Part shown: piece by piece, positions 10,393 to 23,460 of the stretch
Layout: every line of letters begins with the position of its first letter
How positions within the stretch are numbered: position 1 is the first letter of the stretch
Source of the DNA: Tamarix chinensis
Taxonomy: Eukaryota > Streptophyta > Magnoliopsida > Caryophyllales > Tamaricaceae
Direction of reading: 5' to 3'
Assembly (NCBI GenBank): GCA_030549775.1
Contig: CM060172.1
Span: forward strand, 4,504,123-4,568,122
Length of the DNA stretch: 64,000 bases
Translations under genes and position numbers: made by a program
Notes under the pieces: generated by a model
Database searches by the model: none
The model's input: the letters and a program-made list of their open reading frames with translations, nothing else
What the model was told of the DNA's origin: nothing

Positions 10393-11064
10393 CCAAATAT
10401 AGAAACTAAAATTAAAATTTTAAATAACAAAAAAAAAACATCCCAACATAATGGCAAAAAATATTCTTAATGGGTTAACCTTAATATTAACTAAACGTCG
10501 TGAATGTAAATCTAGAATCCCAAATAACGACCAGCTATTGACCCATATTATTGTCTTTGGTATAATAAAATTAATAGTTATTCCTTACAAATTATCATCT
10601 GCTACTCAGAATAGAAGTTCAAACAAAAGTTTGATCATCACAATTATCACACAAATTTAGTATCAATACAATGAAGTATTGATAAAATAAACTACATAGA
10701 ATATGCTAAGAGGTCATGGCGCACATTGAGCTTATATAATAATATGGTATGTTACAAGCTTAGAAAACATAACATAAAAGATCATGGTTAACATATATGG
10801 CATAACAAACTAGGTAAAACACACATGATAACTCATCCATGAATCCCTAAAACAAACCATTAGAGAAAATCCAAACGTCATTATCCATGATAGAGACTAG
10901 CATAGGATTAAAAATCCTATAATCATTTCTCCTTAGTGCCAAAGGGATTTTTTCAAAACCTTCAACATCCACTATACTTGATCTCTTACGTAAGGGACAT
11001 ATGCTAAATTTCGAGTACTCAACACCCTAAACACATTCGTTATAATTAAACTATTATCTATATA
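10392..11064 (-). repeat. Decayed LTR fragment related to L0
   Basis: Part of this AT-rich stretch (about 10590-10860) aligns by eye with 11510-11760: shared words include ATCATCT-TACTCA, GAATAGAAG, AATTA-ACACAAAT, TAATAAAA-AAACTAC and GCACATTGAG-TCATAT. It appears to be a second, older copy of the same LTR region. No coding sequence was found. Confidence 0.4.
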
Positions 11065-12470
11065 TGTAACACCCCAAAATTTTGAATCAAAATTTTTATT
11101 TTGTTTTTGAAGACAATGCTTCAGTGTAACAAAACAAAATCAGGAGATGTTATTGTTACATTAGTTATAGGAGACATGTGATTAAACACGGAACATGTAT
11201 TTGATGCAAGGCAAAATGAAATGACAAATAAAAGATACATATACTAACAAGAACAATAATAATAAGGATGAGAATAATATAGAAGGGATAGAGAGATTTA
11301 CGAAATATAAGAATCAAAGCCAATATTTAAATAACTGAAAGGAAGCAATATTAAATATCCCAATACTTTGGGCAAATCAATCTAAGCTGATTAGCCTAAG
11401 TCTTACCTAGAGTAAAGATAAAAAATTTTGATCCTAAGAAATAGCAAGTGGCTCAACCACATCATCATCCTCAACATACTTGAGTTGAGAATTATAATCT
11501 CACAAATCATCTTTTACTCATTGGAATAGAAGCTAGATCATTATAGTGACCACACAAATGTAGAATTAATGCGATGAAATGCTAATAAAACAAACTACTT
11601 GCAACATGGTAACAGCTCATGCTGCACATTGAGATCATATAATAGCCTATTATAAGAGTACATAGGAAATATAACTTCTAGGATCATAATCATCATATAA
11701 TAAAACATGCCCGCACAAGAATCATGCAAGATATAATAATAGAGATCATTCATTAAACTCATATAGGATAAACCATATTATTAATAATCCATTTAGCGAC
11801 CATGTACTTTCAAATTATTAATATGTTCAATCGACTGCACCTATTTATCCATTATGAACAAAAGTCATGGCAACATAACACATACAATGAGATACCACAA
11901 TCACCACACATGGTAAGAACAGATTGATGGGCTTTCTCAGGGGATACCACATCCACCACATCTTGAGTGCATTTGCCATGAGGGTTAACATAGATTGAGA
12001 TGCCACACCACCACACATGGTCATAATATATCAAGGGTGATTTCTTAGAGTATAACACACTTATTACACCTTAAATGCATTCACAATGAGGGTTAACTCA
12101 AATTGGGATACCACACTTGCCTTAGCTATGGACATATGGAGTACCAGGAGGCTTGTACAAGGATACCACACCCACCTTAGTTGGATGCCGATGCCATGTT
12201 GGGCTGCCAAAGTATTTATCCCATCTCTTATAAATATACTCATATTCCTACCAATCACAACTTGGTAGAAAAGGAAAATAGTTACTGAGTGAAAAGAAAA
12301 AAACCATAGGGGAAAGTTAACTACCCCGAGAATTGGAGAACAAAGTTTGAACAAACTTTTAATTCCATTATTAATAATTATTAGGCTATATCTCAAATCA
12401 AAATTAAATTCCATTAATAAAAAATTATGTGTTTAGAGACAATACCAAACTCAACAAAACAATGCTTCCA
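11065..12470 (-). repeat. Minus-strand LTR fragment L0
   Basis: The lower end starts TGTAACACCCCAAAATTTT, identical in its first 17 bases to the lower end of solo LTR S2 at 58044. It then has ACAGGAGATGTTA-like sequence in the same relative place as S2 (GGAGATGTTACTGCC). A TTACTCATTGGAATAGAAG box at about 11516 matches S2's CTACTCGTTGGAATGAGTAG. A degenerate tandem array (about 11885-12190) occupies the place of the CCGGTGGA array of other LTRs. The upper end is cut by element A. No PBS is seen below 11065, so it is a 3' or solo LTR remnant. Confidence 0.55.
11885..12190. repeat. Degenerate tandem repeat, GATACCACA(C/A)-(A/C)CACC type
   Basis: At least five variants of GATACCACA-TC-CCACACATGG occur, at about 11890, 11944, 12000, 12108 and 12162, with spacers containing TGAGGGTTAAC. 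They resemble a decayed form of the CCACTATTATAGCCGGTGG array in the younger LTRs. Confidence 0.5.
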
Positions 12471-12477
12471 ATATACA

Positions 12478-15377
12478 TACAATACCCCAAATTTTATCTA
12501 ATTTTAATCTTGAGTAATTAATATTATAACCTAATTTTAATATTTAAAAATTGATATTTCTACCTTAAATTGATTCATTAATCCTAAATCTTAACCTAAT
12601 CCTAATATTTATTATGGGCCATTAATATTTTTAACCTAAATCTAACCCCAGAAGGTTAATAATGACTTTTATCATAATTTTTTAATCTAAATTATTTTAA
12701 CCTAATTCTAATTCTAACCCTAAAATTATTTTCTTTTTCTCCTTCTCTTTTTAGTTTCTCTTTATTGGATTCCTTTTTCCTCATCTTATTCTTTCCCTTT
12801 CTCTTACACTAATCCTTTTCTTCCCAACCAAATCCCTTATGCCATACTTACCCACTAAACCTATCTATCCTACATTCATCACCCCCACCATCAACTCCCA
12901 TACCTCAAGGGATGTTTCTGTTGAATATTTTAGCCAAAAATTTTCCCCCAATATTAGACTCAACCACCTTCCTTTATCCTATTACCTTTCTTACTTTTTT
13001 CATTGCTGTCATCCACCATCAACTCCACTCACCACCGCTAACCACTAAACACCACCATCGCCCTGAAAACCCAATCACTACCACTACCCCATCATCTTCC
13101 TCATCATCATCCAACCATCACCCTAATACATTTTTCCCTTTCCCCATTGTGCTCTAATTCATTTTCATTGAGGTGCATGGCTCTGTGCCCTCACATGCCC
13201 TAACCGTGCTTCTCTTGTACGACCCATGCATGGTTTGTGCATAGCCTATGCCCACCCTGCCATGTGTGTTTCATGGTCTCAACCCATGCATGCGCTACAT
13301 GCTATGCTCGTGCCTTTTGACATTTCTTTGGAAAAATTGTGCTTCCCTCTTAGAGCACCCCATGCTTTATTCTAGCACCTCTGTAGCACGAGCTTAACAC
13401 CACCATAAATTTCACCATACTCCCATGCAACTTGAGCTTCTCCACTTGGTTATATTATCCCTATTTTAGTCCTCTTTTATCTATCTTTTCCTCACTTGTA
13501 TTCATAAGTTCTAATGCCTTTTTATTCTCATTTTTATAGGTGATTGTTTGGTGATCTCGGAGGAGATAGGTTACGTGCATGTTCTTAGAGACCAATGTCC
13601 TTGTTGATGAGGATATATGTCGTAGCTAAGGTATTTGTGTGCAATGTGTATTTTTGTATGTAATATGATGTTGATAATATTTTATGGATGATGTTTTTAT
13701 GAAAATACTATTATATGATATCTAGTTAGTGAGAAAAATGTATTTAGTTAGTGGGCACAAACCTAGATATATGGAAAAAATATATATTTATTAAAAATAT
13801 TGAAGTTCAAAATTTATTAATATTGGGACTCATAAGGACTTTGGAAACATATAATGTTTTTTAGCTAATGGAAGGGCATTATGGTCATTTGATGGTAATA
13901 TGAAAATTAATCATGGCATGATAATCTTTTAGGGTTTTATAAATTATTTCATAAGTTATGTGATTAAATCAAGGTTGAGTAAGATACAAGTTACATAATA
14001 TAAGATTATGAGGTTTTGGGTAAGAGAAAGATATTTTGGTCAATAAGAGTTAAAAATAAATTTTTTGTAATTTTAAAAGGCGAATATACTGATACTCGGA
14101 ATATTAGGGGATAATAATGAGAGGAATAAGTACAAAAAAATAAAATAAAATGAGAAGTTATGTTCAACTTGTGAAATTAGAGTTTCTTAGGGGAATTAGG
14201 AACCCTTTTTCTTATGGAATGTCCTGATAACTATGTGGTAGTACCTTACATGTTTTTGACTATGTGTTGTGCATATCTACATGAGTCCACTTGATGTTCC
14301 TAATAAAAACAACTATTAATAAGATATCAATCATTTAATTTAATGATTACATGAGTCAAGCTGAGGTATATTATGTGTTTGCTTCACTGGACGATAATAG
14401 TAGTTTAGGAGAGTTTTTCCCTGAGGGATGCGTCATTCTATTCCACCAAATTAAGAATAGTAGGGTCCTAAAATATAGAAAAAAATTTCTTACACAGACT
14501 AAATAATAACATAAATACTCTAAACACTCTCATTAGGCCTAGGTGATCAAAATTAAATAAATAAATAACTAATTCTAAACAAGGAATTTCATATAAACTA
14601 AATTAAACTAAAATGGAATAAAAAAAAAGCTAATAAATGTAAAATAAATTAATAAAAGTTACCAAGAAATCTGGATCTACTATTATCCAATTGTAATGAC
14701 CAATTAATCAATTACCTAACCATTTCAATCCCTAGCTATGTTTTACTAGGAATATTTATGTAACATACTCTCTCAAGCTACATAATCCTATCGATAATTA
14801 TCAATCCCACTATCTCTATTCAAGTGATTTAAATAAATACAATGATTTAGGTTTAATTAATTATTTATCCTTTCCTATTATTGTTGAAACATGTAATTAT
14901 TCCTACAACCCATATAATTCCTATTTATACTCTTTAACCTAAAGTGGAGAATAAGCTCTCACATATTTTCTCAACTTGTTAAAAGTTAATTAAAGGTGAT
15001 AATCCTATTAATTAGTCACAATCTAGAATAATAACATAAAACACATAGAGTAGTCTATTAATTAAACAATCAAGTAATATATCAGTATAAAGAATAGGGT
15101 TTCATCATATCTTTGGTAAAAGAAAATAAAATTATATCATGCTATTAATTAAAATAAAAATAATAAATTAAAAATAGAATCTAAATTATACATAAATGTT
15201 GAACTAGAGAATATTTAAATATAAAATTATATCACTTCAAATTCAAAATAAGAACTGAAAGAATAATATCGTATAACACAGTTGGTCGGTAGTATTGAAT
15301 TTTTCTTCTGGGCTCCTTCTGACCCTTTATCATCACATCCTTTTATTCTTTTATGCCAACCTTATTTCTATTCATAG

Positions 15378-15457
<80 letters not shown>

Positions 15458-17065
15458 AGTGCCTTTTTTTTGTCATAGATTATTATAAATAATTATTGTT
15501 GACAAGTTAAAACTCATATCTTTTTTTCTTTATTTCTTCTATCCTTTTCTTTCTTCTATATTTTTATTTTATCTTATGCTTCTAAGTATTGTTTTTGTGT
15601 ATAAGATGAATTATTAACTTATGGGCTTGTGAAAGTGAGAGAAAAGAATTTTTTGTTTTGGAGAAAGGTTAAAGTCCCATAAAAACTTTCCAAACAAGTT
15701 TTTCATATTCCAACTTCAAATTCAAATTAATTTATGTCCTAGATATGATTAGATTTGAGAAATTATACTGGACATAGAAGTTAAATATCTTTTTTTATTT
15801 ATTTTGTCATTAAAATTTGAATAACCTAAACTCAAGTTCTTATGTGAAAGTAATAGTCAAAATATGACAAATTGTTAAAATTATATGAAAATTAACGTTA
15901 AGTTCTAAATCAATTAAATATATGATTATTATAAATTAAGAAAATAATAAAAATTATATAAATAAACTCACATATTATTTACATAAATAACCAAAATATT
16001 AAATTGAAAGGGTATAAAATATGTAAAAATATTGTTCATCATCCATTCCACAAGACGACAATCGTGGCTCAAGAGCATTTTGTCCAAAGAGGTGCCTTAG
16101 TCCATTCCACTAGATTAAGAATAATAGAGCCATAAACTAAACATAAATGAGAATATGATTATTAGATAAATAAATAATGAATAAGATACTAATCACTTAA
16201 AGTGAAAGATTATATGAGTAAGGATTGCGGGATTGTGTTAACTTCACTAGGCGATATTAGTTGCTCATGTGTGTTTTACCCTAAAGGTGTTTCAGAATAT
16301 TCCACCAGTTTAACAATAGTGGTTAGGAGTGTGTTCCTTTGGTATATGTTGGGTCCATTCCAGCGAATGATAATAGTGGCTCAGTTTTTTTTATTACCTC
16401 GAGAGGCAGTTAAGTCAGTTCTTCTAGATTAATAATAGTAAGGACCTAATTTCAATATAAATAAAAGAATGGATCTTATTTATATCTAATAATAAGTCAT
16501 GTAATATGTGTTTTCCTTGCATACCTTATTATTAAATCACATGTATGCTTTATTTGTTTGTACCTTTACTTTAGTTTTATTGTTACTTTACTTAGTATGT
16601 AGAGTATTGATCATCCTTTTTATGGGCTCTATTAATTCCTATGACCAAATAACTCATATGTTTTTGTGTTGATTGATGAGAACCCATTAGATAATTTTGC
16701 TGCATAAGAAGCCTTATGTATGAAGGAGTAATTCTTATGTTTTGGGTTTGGGCGTAGAATACTATTATTTGATTATCGTTTTTTGTTCAGATATCTTTTG
16801 GGGCTCTTAGTTCCCAATATATCCCTTTTACGTACTTTTGGTACTGTAATCGGAGTTAATCTCCAAACTCTTATCTTATGTTTATGGAAGTACTATTATT
16901 CTCTATTTATCATGTTATAAGTCTAAATTAATTTACTTGTATTTAATGTAAGGATAGTATGGTAAGTCAGACTTATATCGAGTATAGAAGTAACACTCAA
17001 CTAAATTTATATTATGCTTCCGTAAAAAAATAAAAATTTTCAGTAGTAAATTTTGGGGTGTTACA
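12478..17065 (+). repeat. Element A 5' LTR
   Basis: The 3' end is clear: TTTTGGGGTGTTACA directly before a PBS. The 5' end is inferred at TACAATACCCCAAATTTT, a one-base-changed version of the TGTAATACCCC start used by the related LTRs. About 250 bp inside begins a C/T-rich block (12724-13160), as in the gag-only LTR. ACTAATCACTTAAAGTG at 16188-16204 and CCA--A-AATAGTGG variants (14385-14460 and 16040-16440) repeat the module order of the other long LTRs. A (CA)n tract lies inside. Confidence 0.6.
15380..15455. repeat. (CA)n microsatellite, 38 units
   Basis: Uninterrupted CA dinucleotides inside the element A LTR. Being long and perfect, it is much younger than the decayed LTR around it. Confidence 0.95.
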
Positions 17066-17068
17066 AGT

Positions 17069-17080
17069 TGGTATCAAAGC
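17069..17080 (+). other. Element A primer binding site
   Basis: TGGTATCAAAGC, one change from the canonical tRNA-iMet PBS TGGTATCAGAGC, three bases after the LTR end. Confidence 0.75.
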
Positions 17081-17329
17081 TTTAGTTTTGATTATTATGT
17101 TTTTTTTTTCAAGATTTAATTTTCAAATGATTCATTATATAATTTTATTTATGTATTTCATATTTTAAAAAACTTGATTATTCAAAAACCTAAATTAACT
17201 TGTGAGGAATTGAGAATGTGTAGCCTAGGTGGCCTTTGAATGTGCTTTTGTGTAATATGTGTTAGTAATATTAGAATGCTTATCCTAACATATTTTATAT
17301 CTTGTAGTTAGCTTTCCATGACCCTAAAT

Positions 17330-18220
17330 GGCCATGTTAGTCATTTAGAGGAAGCTTTCGAGGCTTTCATCGAGATTGTTAGGCATCTGCCACTACCACC
17401 ACCACCTCTATAGTATCCATAAGAGATTATTAGAGTTGATTGACTTTGGAGGGCTACTAGGCACCACTTGATAATCTATCCTAGTGATGAGAATCGGATT
17501 ATCATAGAAGGATGGATTTGGAACATGGACATGAATTATGAGGTAGTTGATTATCCACTGGCTCAAAATGCAAGTATAACAAAATTTTTTCTTTGGGGGA
17601 GCTAGAGACACCTGGTGGGTAGGTTGTCATGCATAGGGAGGAGAGCTAATGTATTAGGGGGACTTCAAGATGGTGATTCATACTAATTTTTTTTTCCAGA
17701 GAGAATTAAAAAAGATAAGCATAGGGAGTTTATGTAGTTGACCTAGGAGAGCCTGATAGTGAGGTAGTACCACACTCGGTTGACAGAGTTATTCATTTTT
17801 GCACTAGGCATAGTAGTCGGTGAGTCGACAAGGGTCTACCCATTCAAGTAGAGGCTCCATTTTAGTATTTATAGGATGATGGATGCCATGACTTTCTTAG
17901 ACTTAACCATGCTATATGAAAAGATAAGTGTTGCCGCTATGATGGTTCAGGATTAGTCTTCCATTCTGGTTAAGAGGATGCAAAAGACATAGGCTTTAGG
18001 AGGTTAGATTAAGTTTTAGGGTGGTGGAGTTTTGAGTTATCAACATAATGGTTATATGGGTGGATAGAGTAGATTTATAGGATGGCCTAGTTGCTTCATG
18101 TGTCATTTCTTTAGCTAAAATCATATAAGACAAGATTACGGGGGTGCTGTTATTTAGTGTAGGACTTTTAGTCAATTGGGCCATCGATCATTCGAGTGTG
18201 AGCATTGGTAAAGGGGTTAA
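17330..18220 (+). pseudogene. Element A gag remnant
   Basis: The translation, broken by many stops, still shows HREFM-LT-ESLIVR-YHTRLTEL (near 17725), RLHFSIYRMMDA, FLDLTMLYEK and the second zinc knuckle SQLGHRSFECEHW (near 18170-18210). These line up with the intact gag of the gag-only element: KLKEFMELTQGNLSVREYYA, GLRFNIRSMMGADFF, DLSTVYERA and GQLGHRSFEC. The correspondence covers most of capsid and the zinc-knuckle region, so the two gags share recent ancestry. The protein here cannot be made. Confidence 0.75.
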
Positions 18221-18519
18221 CTCTAGCCACAGGGTGATCATTTTTAGCAAAGGGTATCACTTTATCCTTAACAACAAGCCTATTAGTATCTAACCTACCA
18301 CCACCACTAGTAGTAGCAGAGGGAACCTACTTTAATAGGTATCAACCTATAGAGTCTAAGGGGAGACTACCAGGGCCTATCTCATTTCCCTAGGGATAAG
18401 GAAAAATTTAGGGTTTTTAAAGTTATCATAGAGGATTCGAGGGAGGAAAGTTAGGCATACACCTACATTCCATTCAATAGGCAAATATTGATTGAGAGCT
18501 AGATGTGTTAACTAGTACA

Positions 18520-18620
18520 TTTTCCATCATCTTACTACTAGTGTGTGTGTTATTTGATTTGGGTATATCTTTTTCATTCATGTCTACTACTTTTGTTGCT
18601 ATAGTTACTTTTTCTTTATT
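18520..18620 (+). pseudogene. Element A protease active-site remnant
   Basis: A frame reads VCVLFDLGISFSFMSTTF, the counterpart of the VLFDSGASHSFI active-site region of this lineage. D-S-G has become D-L-G. Confidence 0.6.
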
Positions 18621-18959
18621 TATTAGTGTCTCTATATCTATGGTTTTAAATTTCGGGGTTGTATTAGATTACATTAGACTCTACTAATATGTATCCTTAG
18701 AGAGATTAATAGGTTAAATTTCCTAGTGGAATTAATTGATATGCATCCATGGGACTTTGATGTTATCCTCAAAATTTATATGTTGGGGAGGTATTAGGTT
18801 ATGATAATTTGTGCTCAAGAATGGGTTGTATGGAAAGGATCTAAAGGTACTAGAGTCTCCTATAGAAGATGCAAGCGTAAGCTTATTAAAAATGTCGTAT
18901 CTGCCCATACATTGTATTCATTGGTGTAAAGATGTCACCGTATGTATTTATGTGAATTT

Positions 18960-19702
18960 TAGGATCTAAACAAGGATGTGTCAATGTTAGAAGATATTTT
19001 GGTTGCTTGGGATTTTCTTGATGTGTTTATAGAGGAGATGCCAGGTATGAAGTTGGTATATAAGATAAACTTCACTAGTGAACTAGTACTGGGGGCTGAG
19101 TTAATTTCAAAGGCACCCTACAGGATGAAATCAATGGAGTTATGAGAGTTTAATTCATAGCTTTTGAAGTCAGTGGTTCATAGATACATCTACTAGAGTG
19201 TGTCTCCATAAGAAGCACTGATTCTCTTAGTGAATAAGAAGGACAGAAGTATTTTCTTATGCATAGATTATTAGAGTATAAACTTGATGACAATGAAGAA
19301 CCAGTATCCTCTTTCGAGGATTGATGACTTATTTGATCAGCTTAGGGTGCTTGAATCTTCTCTAAGATTGACATGAGGTTAGGATATCATTAGCTACACA
19401 TTGCAAAGTTCGGTATGATGAAGATGACATTTATGGTAGATGCATTGGTAAGCCCAAAAAACATCACCATGAGCTCATAATGCTCATACCTTGTGTGGAA
19501 ATGAGCATAATTTTATCACTCCTTAGAGATCATAGGTTGTATTCCAAACTCTCAAAGTTTGAGTTTTGGCTTTGAGAGGTTGCATTTTTTAGGTTATATG
19601 GTGTCACTGGGAGGATTCACCATGGATATGGAGAAGATTTTAGTAGCCATTAAGTGGAAGGCACCTACTAGAGTTCTTAATGATTGTAGTTTCTTGGGTT
19701 TG
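18960..19702 (+). pseudogene. Element A reverse transcriptase remnant, 5' part
   Basis: Readable blocks are LDVFIEEMPGMKLVYKINF, ISKAPYRMKSMEL, ILLVNKKDRSIFLCIDY, NQYPLSRIDDLFDQLRVLES and, near 19690, DCSFLGL. Stops and frame changes are frequent. The gene is split at 19702 by element D and resumes at 30045 with TDYYDHFVEKFL, matching the canonical LGLxxYYRRFV run. Confidence 0.75.
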
Positions 19703-21113
19703 TGATAAGTGTAACTTTTGCATCTTATTTCTAAAGTTTATAAGAGTTTTTACCTCTAATTTCAATTGAAATTCTCCCTTTTTGTTCTTGTGTACTACCT
19801 TTGTGTTGTGAAATTTTGCAGGGTCTCAAACAAAAAAAAATTCATGAAGTATGGAAAAAAGAATAAGCTTCAAGGGAGAAGAAAGGAGAAAAAAGGAGAA
19901 AAGAGGAGCAAAAGTTAAAGCAGAAAGATATTTAGAGCTAAAATGTAAATTCTGGAATAAAATGAAAGCAAGAATGCATACTCAAAGTATATGAGCCTAA
20001 AAGAAGTGGAATTTAGACTAGAAAAAAGTCTGAATTTGGAGAAGCTTTCAACATCAACGTGTTAGATCTTTTCAATATTTTTCCAACGCATCCACAATCA
20101 GCTTAATCGAAGTTATGATGAAAATGTTATGGTCAAAATACACATCATTATCAAAGTTGACATGGGAAGCCCATGTTTATCAATACCTTAGGGATTCGTG
20201 AGGCGGTAATATAAAAACACTCATTCTAATTTCTCAAAGCAGCCTCCACTCCCTCTCTCTTCTCTCTTCTCTATCCTCTTCCCAATTCATCAAGATCTCT
20301 CTTGTAAATTAGAGACCGAGGTGCAAGAAGTTTAATTTTTGCAAGAATTTGTGAACATCAAGGGTATTATCTAATGATCTTTTCTCTATCTATGGAATCT
20401 CTTGTTGTTTTTAATATTCTTGCTATGAATTTGATAGGCTATATATTGTGCTAAGGTGAAGGGGAATTTCGCCTGATCCGAATGTGTTGAATTATTACAT
20501 GCTTTTTTATTCAGTTCATGATCTATATGTTGTGTTATTGATTGATTGACGAATTGATGAACCATGGCTGGGTTCCGATTTTTTGGTGTGGAAAATACCG
20601 ATGAGATCGAGAGATAATCCAGTATTAGACCCAATAGCACAACAGGAGATTAAATTGTAGATCGAGAGATGATTAATTTGACCTCTACAACAATAAAGGA
20701 GGAAACTTTATGGACTTTAATGCATTACATTCTATTAGATTCTAAGCTAGAGATAGTTAGGGCCATAGATATGTAATAGGGTAGTTGTAGCTTGAGAAAG
20801 CACACCACTTTCTATCCTTGTTGGCATGATTGATTATGATTATTGAATTATTTTGTGATGTGATATTCGATTACGTGTGAGGATCGGGGGCGATGAACCA
20901 AAACCTTAGCTCTTCTATTTATTTGAGTCACTTGAGTGCTATTTTCTTTTCCTTTTAGCTTAGATAGTTATTTTAGCTTAAAATTTATTATTTCATATCA
21001 TCTCGTAGTCTAGAAATAGCTAAGTTCTATCATTGTCCTAGTGGTCATTCACCAATGCCTGTGGGATTGACCTTGACTACTACTCCGACCTCGTGCACTT
21101 GCGGTAGGAACGT
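19703..21113 (+). repeat. Element D 5' LTR
   Basis: Starts TGATAAGTGTAAC and ends near GGTAGGAACGT. A TATA box TAATATAAAAA lies at 20207-20217, followed by a CT-rich leader (CTCCCTCTCTCTTCTC). The exact 3' end is uncertain by a few bases because the two copies diverge after AACGT. Confidence 0.88.
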
Positions 21114-21117
21114 CTTA

Positions 21118-21140
21118 AGTTTTTTGCGCCGTTGCCAGGG
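21118..21140 (+). other. Element D primer binding site, tRNA-Asp type
   Basis: The sequence after the LTR contains TTTTGCGCCGTTGCCAGGGA, two or so changes from the TGGCGCCGTTGCCGGGGA site used by Athila-group elements and matching tRNA-Asp. Confidence 0.75.
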
Positions 21141-21273
21141 ATTGGTAGCGAGTGACATTAGGACTCAAGGAATTTATTGTGATCTAGACATTTTATTTTA
21201 TTCTTGGATTTTTTTTTGTGGTTGACTAATCTTGGGTGCAGGAGTTTTTGATTTAGTGTAGGTACACTAGTGC

Positions 21274-22922
21274 ATGACCCGTGCTAGTGGCGGTAAGTTA
21301 TTTCCACTTGATCCCGAGATCGAGAGAACCATCTCACATTTACGCAGGTCATAGACCACACGCATTGAAATGGAAACCAATCCTCCACCCCATGATGGAC
21401 AAATCCCACCACAAGGACACATCCTACTCCAAGAACAAGCTCCTATCTAAGAGCAAGCTCCCATTCCTAGGTCACTTCGGGACTATGCTACATCGAGCCT
21501 TGATGGCTCAACCTCAAGCATACGAAGACCGGTCATACAAGCTAATAATTTTGAGATCATGCCTGCCATCATCCAGATGCTACAAACATCAATTCAGTTT
21601 GGAGGTAACCTTAATGAAGATCCTCACTCCTACATTGCTAACTTTGTAGAAATTTGTGACACTTTTAAGCTAAATGGTGTTTCTAATGATGCAATTAGGC
21701 TTATATTGTTCCCTTTTTCTTTACATGATAAGGCTAAGAGTTGGTTACTCTAATTAGCCCTAGGGTCTATTACTACTTGGGACGATTTGATGAAGTCTTT
21801 CCTTTCTAGATATTTTCCACCATAAAAAACTACAAAATTACTGAATGACATCATTACCTTTATGCAAAATGACCTTGAATCACTTTATGATGCATGGGAA
21901 CGGTTTAAGGATTTGATTAGGAAGTGTCCACATCATGGCCTGCCTATGTGGCTTCAAATGCAAATTTTTTATAATGGTATCTCTACTACTAACCGTTCTA
22001 TGATAGATGCAGCTGCAGGAGGTACCATTATGAATAAGATTCCAGAGCAAGTTTATGAGTTCATTGAGGAGCTATCCTCGAATTCCCACCAATGGCACTC
22101 TGAACGTGTCCCAATACAAAGGACTCCAAGAATTCACTCTTTAGATTCCATCACGGCATTAGAGGCTAATATTGATTTACTTGCTAAAAAATTTGATAAA
22201 ATTGGTAGTACTTCTTGTATGCAGGTACAGGCTAATGCACCTATATGTGAGTTATGTGGTGGATCACACTTGAGCATAGAATGTTAAGTTCGGAATTCCT
22301 TCCAACAATCTTATGATCAAGTGAACTACATGGGAAATAGTTATGGGAGACCGAACAATCCCTACTCTAATGTGTACAATCTTGGATGGAGAAACCATCC
22401 AAACTTCAGTTGGAGAAATGAAGTTCCTACAAAGCCTCTAGGATTCACACAACAACAACCAACACCTCTAGCTCCTTTACCACCCCAACAACCTCAATCT
22501 TCTTCCCTTAAAGAGATGATGTCCAAGTTCATCAGTCGCACCGAGAGTACCCTTCAAAAACATGACGCTCAAATTCAAGCTCACCTTCAGAAACAAGACG
22601 CTCGCCTCAAAAATCAGGATGCATCCTTCAAGAACCTAGAGGCATAGATTGGACAACTTGCTAATGCCATTTCAGGTAGAGCACCTAACACTTTGTCTAG
22701 TGATAAAATCATTAACCCCAAAGAGCAAATCAATGCAATAGCCTTGAGGAGTGGGAAACCATTGCCTGAACCATTCCCTCAAGAGCCCAAAGAAGTTGAA
22801 GAAAAAGCTCCTGAAGAGAAAGCACCTGAAACACAACCGAAGGCAATCCACACTTTACCTCAAGAGGTAAAGCATATGTTCCCCCTCCTCCATTTCCAGG
22901 TAGGATTGTACAACGCAAGTTA
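21274..22922 (+). pseudogene. Element D gag, interrupted by a few stops
   Basis: From ATG at 21274 the frame reads MTRASGGKLF, later RSLRDYATSSLDGSTSS, PAIIQMLQTSIQFGG, DPHSYIANFVEICDTFKL, DKAKSWLL and a knuckle-like CELCGGSHLSIEC (near 22240-22280). Then come a Pro/Gln-rich segment and a Lys/Gln coiled region (KHDAQIQAHLQKQDARLK). A stop follows IEC and others occur near 21390, 21450, 21751 and 22646, most one base from a sense codon. One earlier open piece is in another frame. Gag would form the virus-like particle. The protein is not made intact. Confidence 0.8.
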
Positions 22923-22961
22923 GATGCTCAATTTGCAAAATTTCTTGATATACTTAAGAAA

Positions 22962-23460
22962 GTGCATATTAACTTGCCTTTGCTTGACATCGTGAGACAG
23001 ATGCCTAGTTATGGGAAGTTTCTGAAGGACATAATTACTCATAAGAGGAAACTGGATGAGTTTGAAATAGTAAGTTTGAATGAGGAATGCTCTACAATCT
23101 TGCAGAACAAACTTCCTCCTAAGCTCAAGAATCCAGGAAGTTTCACTATCCCATGTGTAATTGGGGATCTAAAATTCGAGAAGGTGTTGTGTGATCTTGG
23201 TGCTAGAATTAATTTGAAGCCTTTCTTTGTTTTCAAGCATCTAGGTCTAGGGGAACCAAAACCCACTAATATGTCCCTTCAGTTTGTTGATCGATCTATC
23301 AACTATCCTAGGGGTATTATTGAAGATATCTAGGGGAACCAAAACCCACCAAAGTGGAAAAATTTATCTTCCCTATTGACTTTGTTGTGCTAGATATGGA
23401 GGAAGACCACAAAGTCCCCCTAATTCTTGGCAGGCCTTTCTTAGCAACATAACACACTCT
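22962..23460 (+). pseudogene. Element D protease region
   Basis: ALLxDIVRQMPSYGKFLKDI-like sequence precedes the active-site block VLCDLGARINLKPFFVF, GLGEPKPTNMSLQ and [15 protein letters not shown] instead of D-S-G is normal for this Athila-type group. Downstream [12 protein letters not shown] corresponds to the second conserved strand. One frameshift lies near 23333, where a short stretch (aggggaaccaaaacccac) is duplicated. Confidence 0.78.

Noticed and set aside
10178..10457. ORFs rich in Ile-Tyr
   Set aside because: Translation of the (TA)n tract.
12839..13157. Pro/Ser/His-rich ORFs
   Set aside because: C/T-rich block of element A's LTR. Two frames are open at once, as expected from composition.
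15295..15492. ORF with Thr-His repeats
   Set aside because: Translation of the (CA)n tract inside element A's LTR.
11065..17065. A single 6-kb LTR from TGTAACACCCC to GGGGTGTTACA
   Set aside because: The left part aligns in the minus orientation with the end of S2, while the right part is a plus-strand LTR followed by a PBS. A TGTAATACCCC-like start near 12478 and the module order fit two opposed LTRs better.
20386..20640. Identical 84-codon ORFs in both D LTRs (also 29313-29567)
   Set aside because: Antisense to the LTR transcript, no domain. The identity only reflects LTR duplication.
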